A DNA stretch of 64,000 nucleotides from Progne subis subis. Lineage: Eukaryota; Chordata; Aves; Passeriformes; Hirundinidae. Location of the stretch: contig JAKJHU010000752.1 in NCBI GenBank assembly GCA_022316685.1, positions 1 to 64,000 on the forward strand, in the 5' to 3' direction. The translations under genes and the position numbers were made by a program. This document shows, piece by piece, positions 63,473-64,000 of the stretch; the stretch's first letter is position 1, and each line of letters begins with the position of its first letter. Under the pieces are notes generated by a model that saw only the letters and a list, made by a program, of their open reading frames with translations, ran no database searches and was not told the origin of the DNA.

Positions 63473-64000
63473 CATGAACAGCCTCAGGCAGGGATGAGAG
63501 ACACCCTCCCTACTGGATCATTCTATGGTTTGGAGTTTGCAGGATTGCCAGGCACAATGAGCATCAACTTTACTCCTTGACAAGAAAACAAGCAAACAAA
63601 CAACAAACAACCCAACCCAAACAAATCATCCAACAAACTTAATGAACCCAGCCAAGAATGGGAAAACACCAGGAGAGTGTCAATCACGGCCTCACATCTC
63701 AGATCCTGTCAGCTGTAGTATATACACAGCACAGGAAACTCGACTGTAACAGATGCACAGGAGGCCTCACACAGGAGCTCACCCCAGACAGTCATTTCCT
63801 TGCAGAGAAAGATAAAGAAAGAGCTTGGAACCTCAGCTGTGGGCCTCATCTAACTGCTAGGACAAATAGAACTTGACACAATCCATTCATTCATTTCGGA
63901 CTCTGTCACAGTGAGCTCCAGCAGCGGCCCTGTCTCAGGATAGACAGACTTCTTCTCTCTGTCCAAACACAACAGGAAAGCAAAGTTTGCCTACGAACGT

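Larger units (their letters stand above)
59994..64000. other. Spacer Y, copy 3 (upstream of GB5, cut by window end)
   Basis: Near-copy of the first 4 kb of spacer Y. By position, a further GA exon with a Y-type tail would be expected about 3 kb beyond the window end. No gene is seen in the part present. Confidence 0.8.

Overview
The window is vertebrate nuclear DNA, almost certainly from a bird or close sauropsid. It carries CR1-type LINE remnants whose 3' end reads ATTCTATGATTCTRTG-like, and very GC-rich single-exon cadherin genes. It is a stretch of the clustered gamma-protocadherin locus (PCDHG), read entirely on the minus strand. Each large exon encodes a signal peptide, six cadherin ectodomains (EC1-EC6), one transmembrane helix and a short variable cytoplasmic tail, and ends in a splice donor. 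In known clusters such exons splice one at a time to shared constant exons. Here those would lie beyond position 1 and are not in the window. No bacterial, plasmid, phage or CRISPR features are present.

Nine variable exons alternate strictly between a PCDHGA-like type (GA) and a PCDHGB-like type (GB). From left to right (3' to 5' of the locus) they are GB1 (1-1921, cut by the window edge), GA1 (8021-10455), GB2 (13546-16006), GA2 (23414-25835), GB3 (27349-29807), GA3 (37210-39647), GB4 (42906-45345), GA4 (51429-53876) and GB5 (57149-59588). Each has its own GC-rich TATA-less promoter. About 240-290 bp upstream of every ATG is a 19-nt element with a CGCT core, shared by GA and GB. I take it to be the protocadherin conserved sequence element (CSE).

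The spacers are themselves repeated. Spacer X (downstream of GA1 and GA4) occurs twice, spacer Y (downstream of GA2 and GA3, and upstream of GB5) three times, spacer Z (upstream of GA1, GA3, GA4) three times, and spacer W (between GA2 and GB3) once. The block 1-13.5 kb is repeated almost base for base at 43.4-57.1 kb. X and Y appear to be old diverged versions of one ancestral spacer, because both carry a CR1 fragment at the same place and orientation. The array therefore looks like repeated duplication of a GA-GB module of about 14 kb, overlaid by gene conversion.

Only GA4 reads open from ATG to splice donor (816 codons). The other eight exons are broken by many 1-2 nt indels, while substitutions and in-frame stops look rare. 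That pattern suggests long-read consensus error in a repeat that is hard to polish. However, one 2-nt deletion is shared by GB1, GB4 and GB5, so some damage may be real. Sequence outside EC2-EC3 (signal/EC1 start, EC5, EC6, membrane segment, tail) is homogenised within each subfamily. Variation concentrates in EC2-EC3, the domains known to set homophilic recognition specificity.
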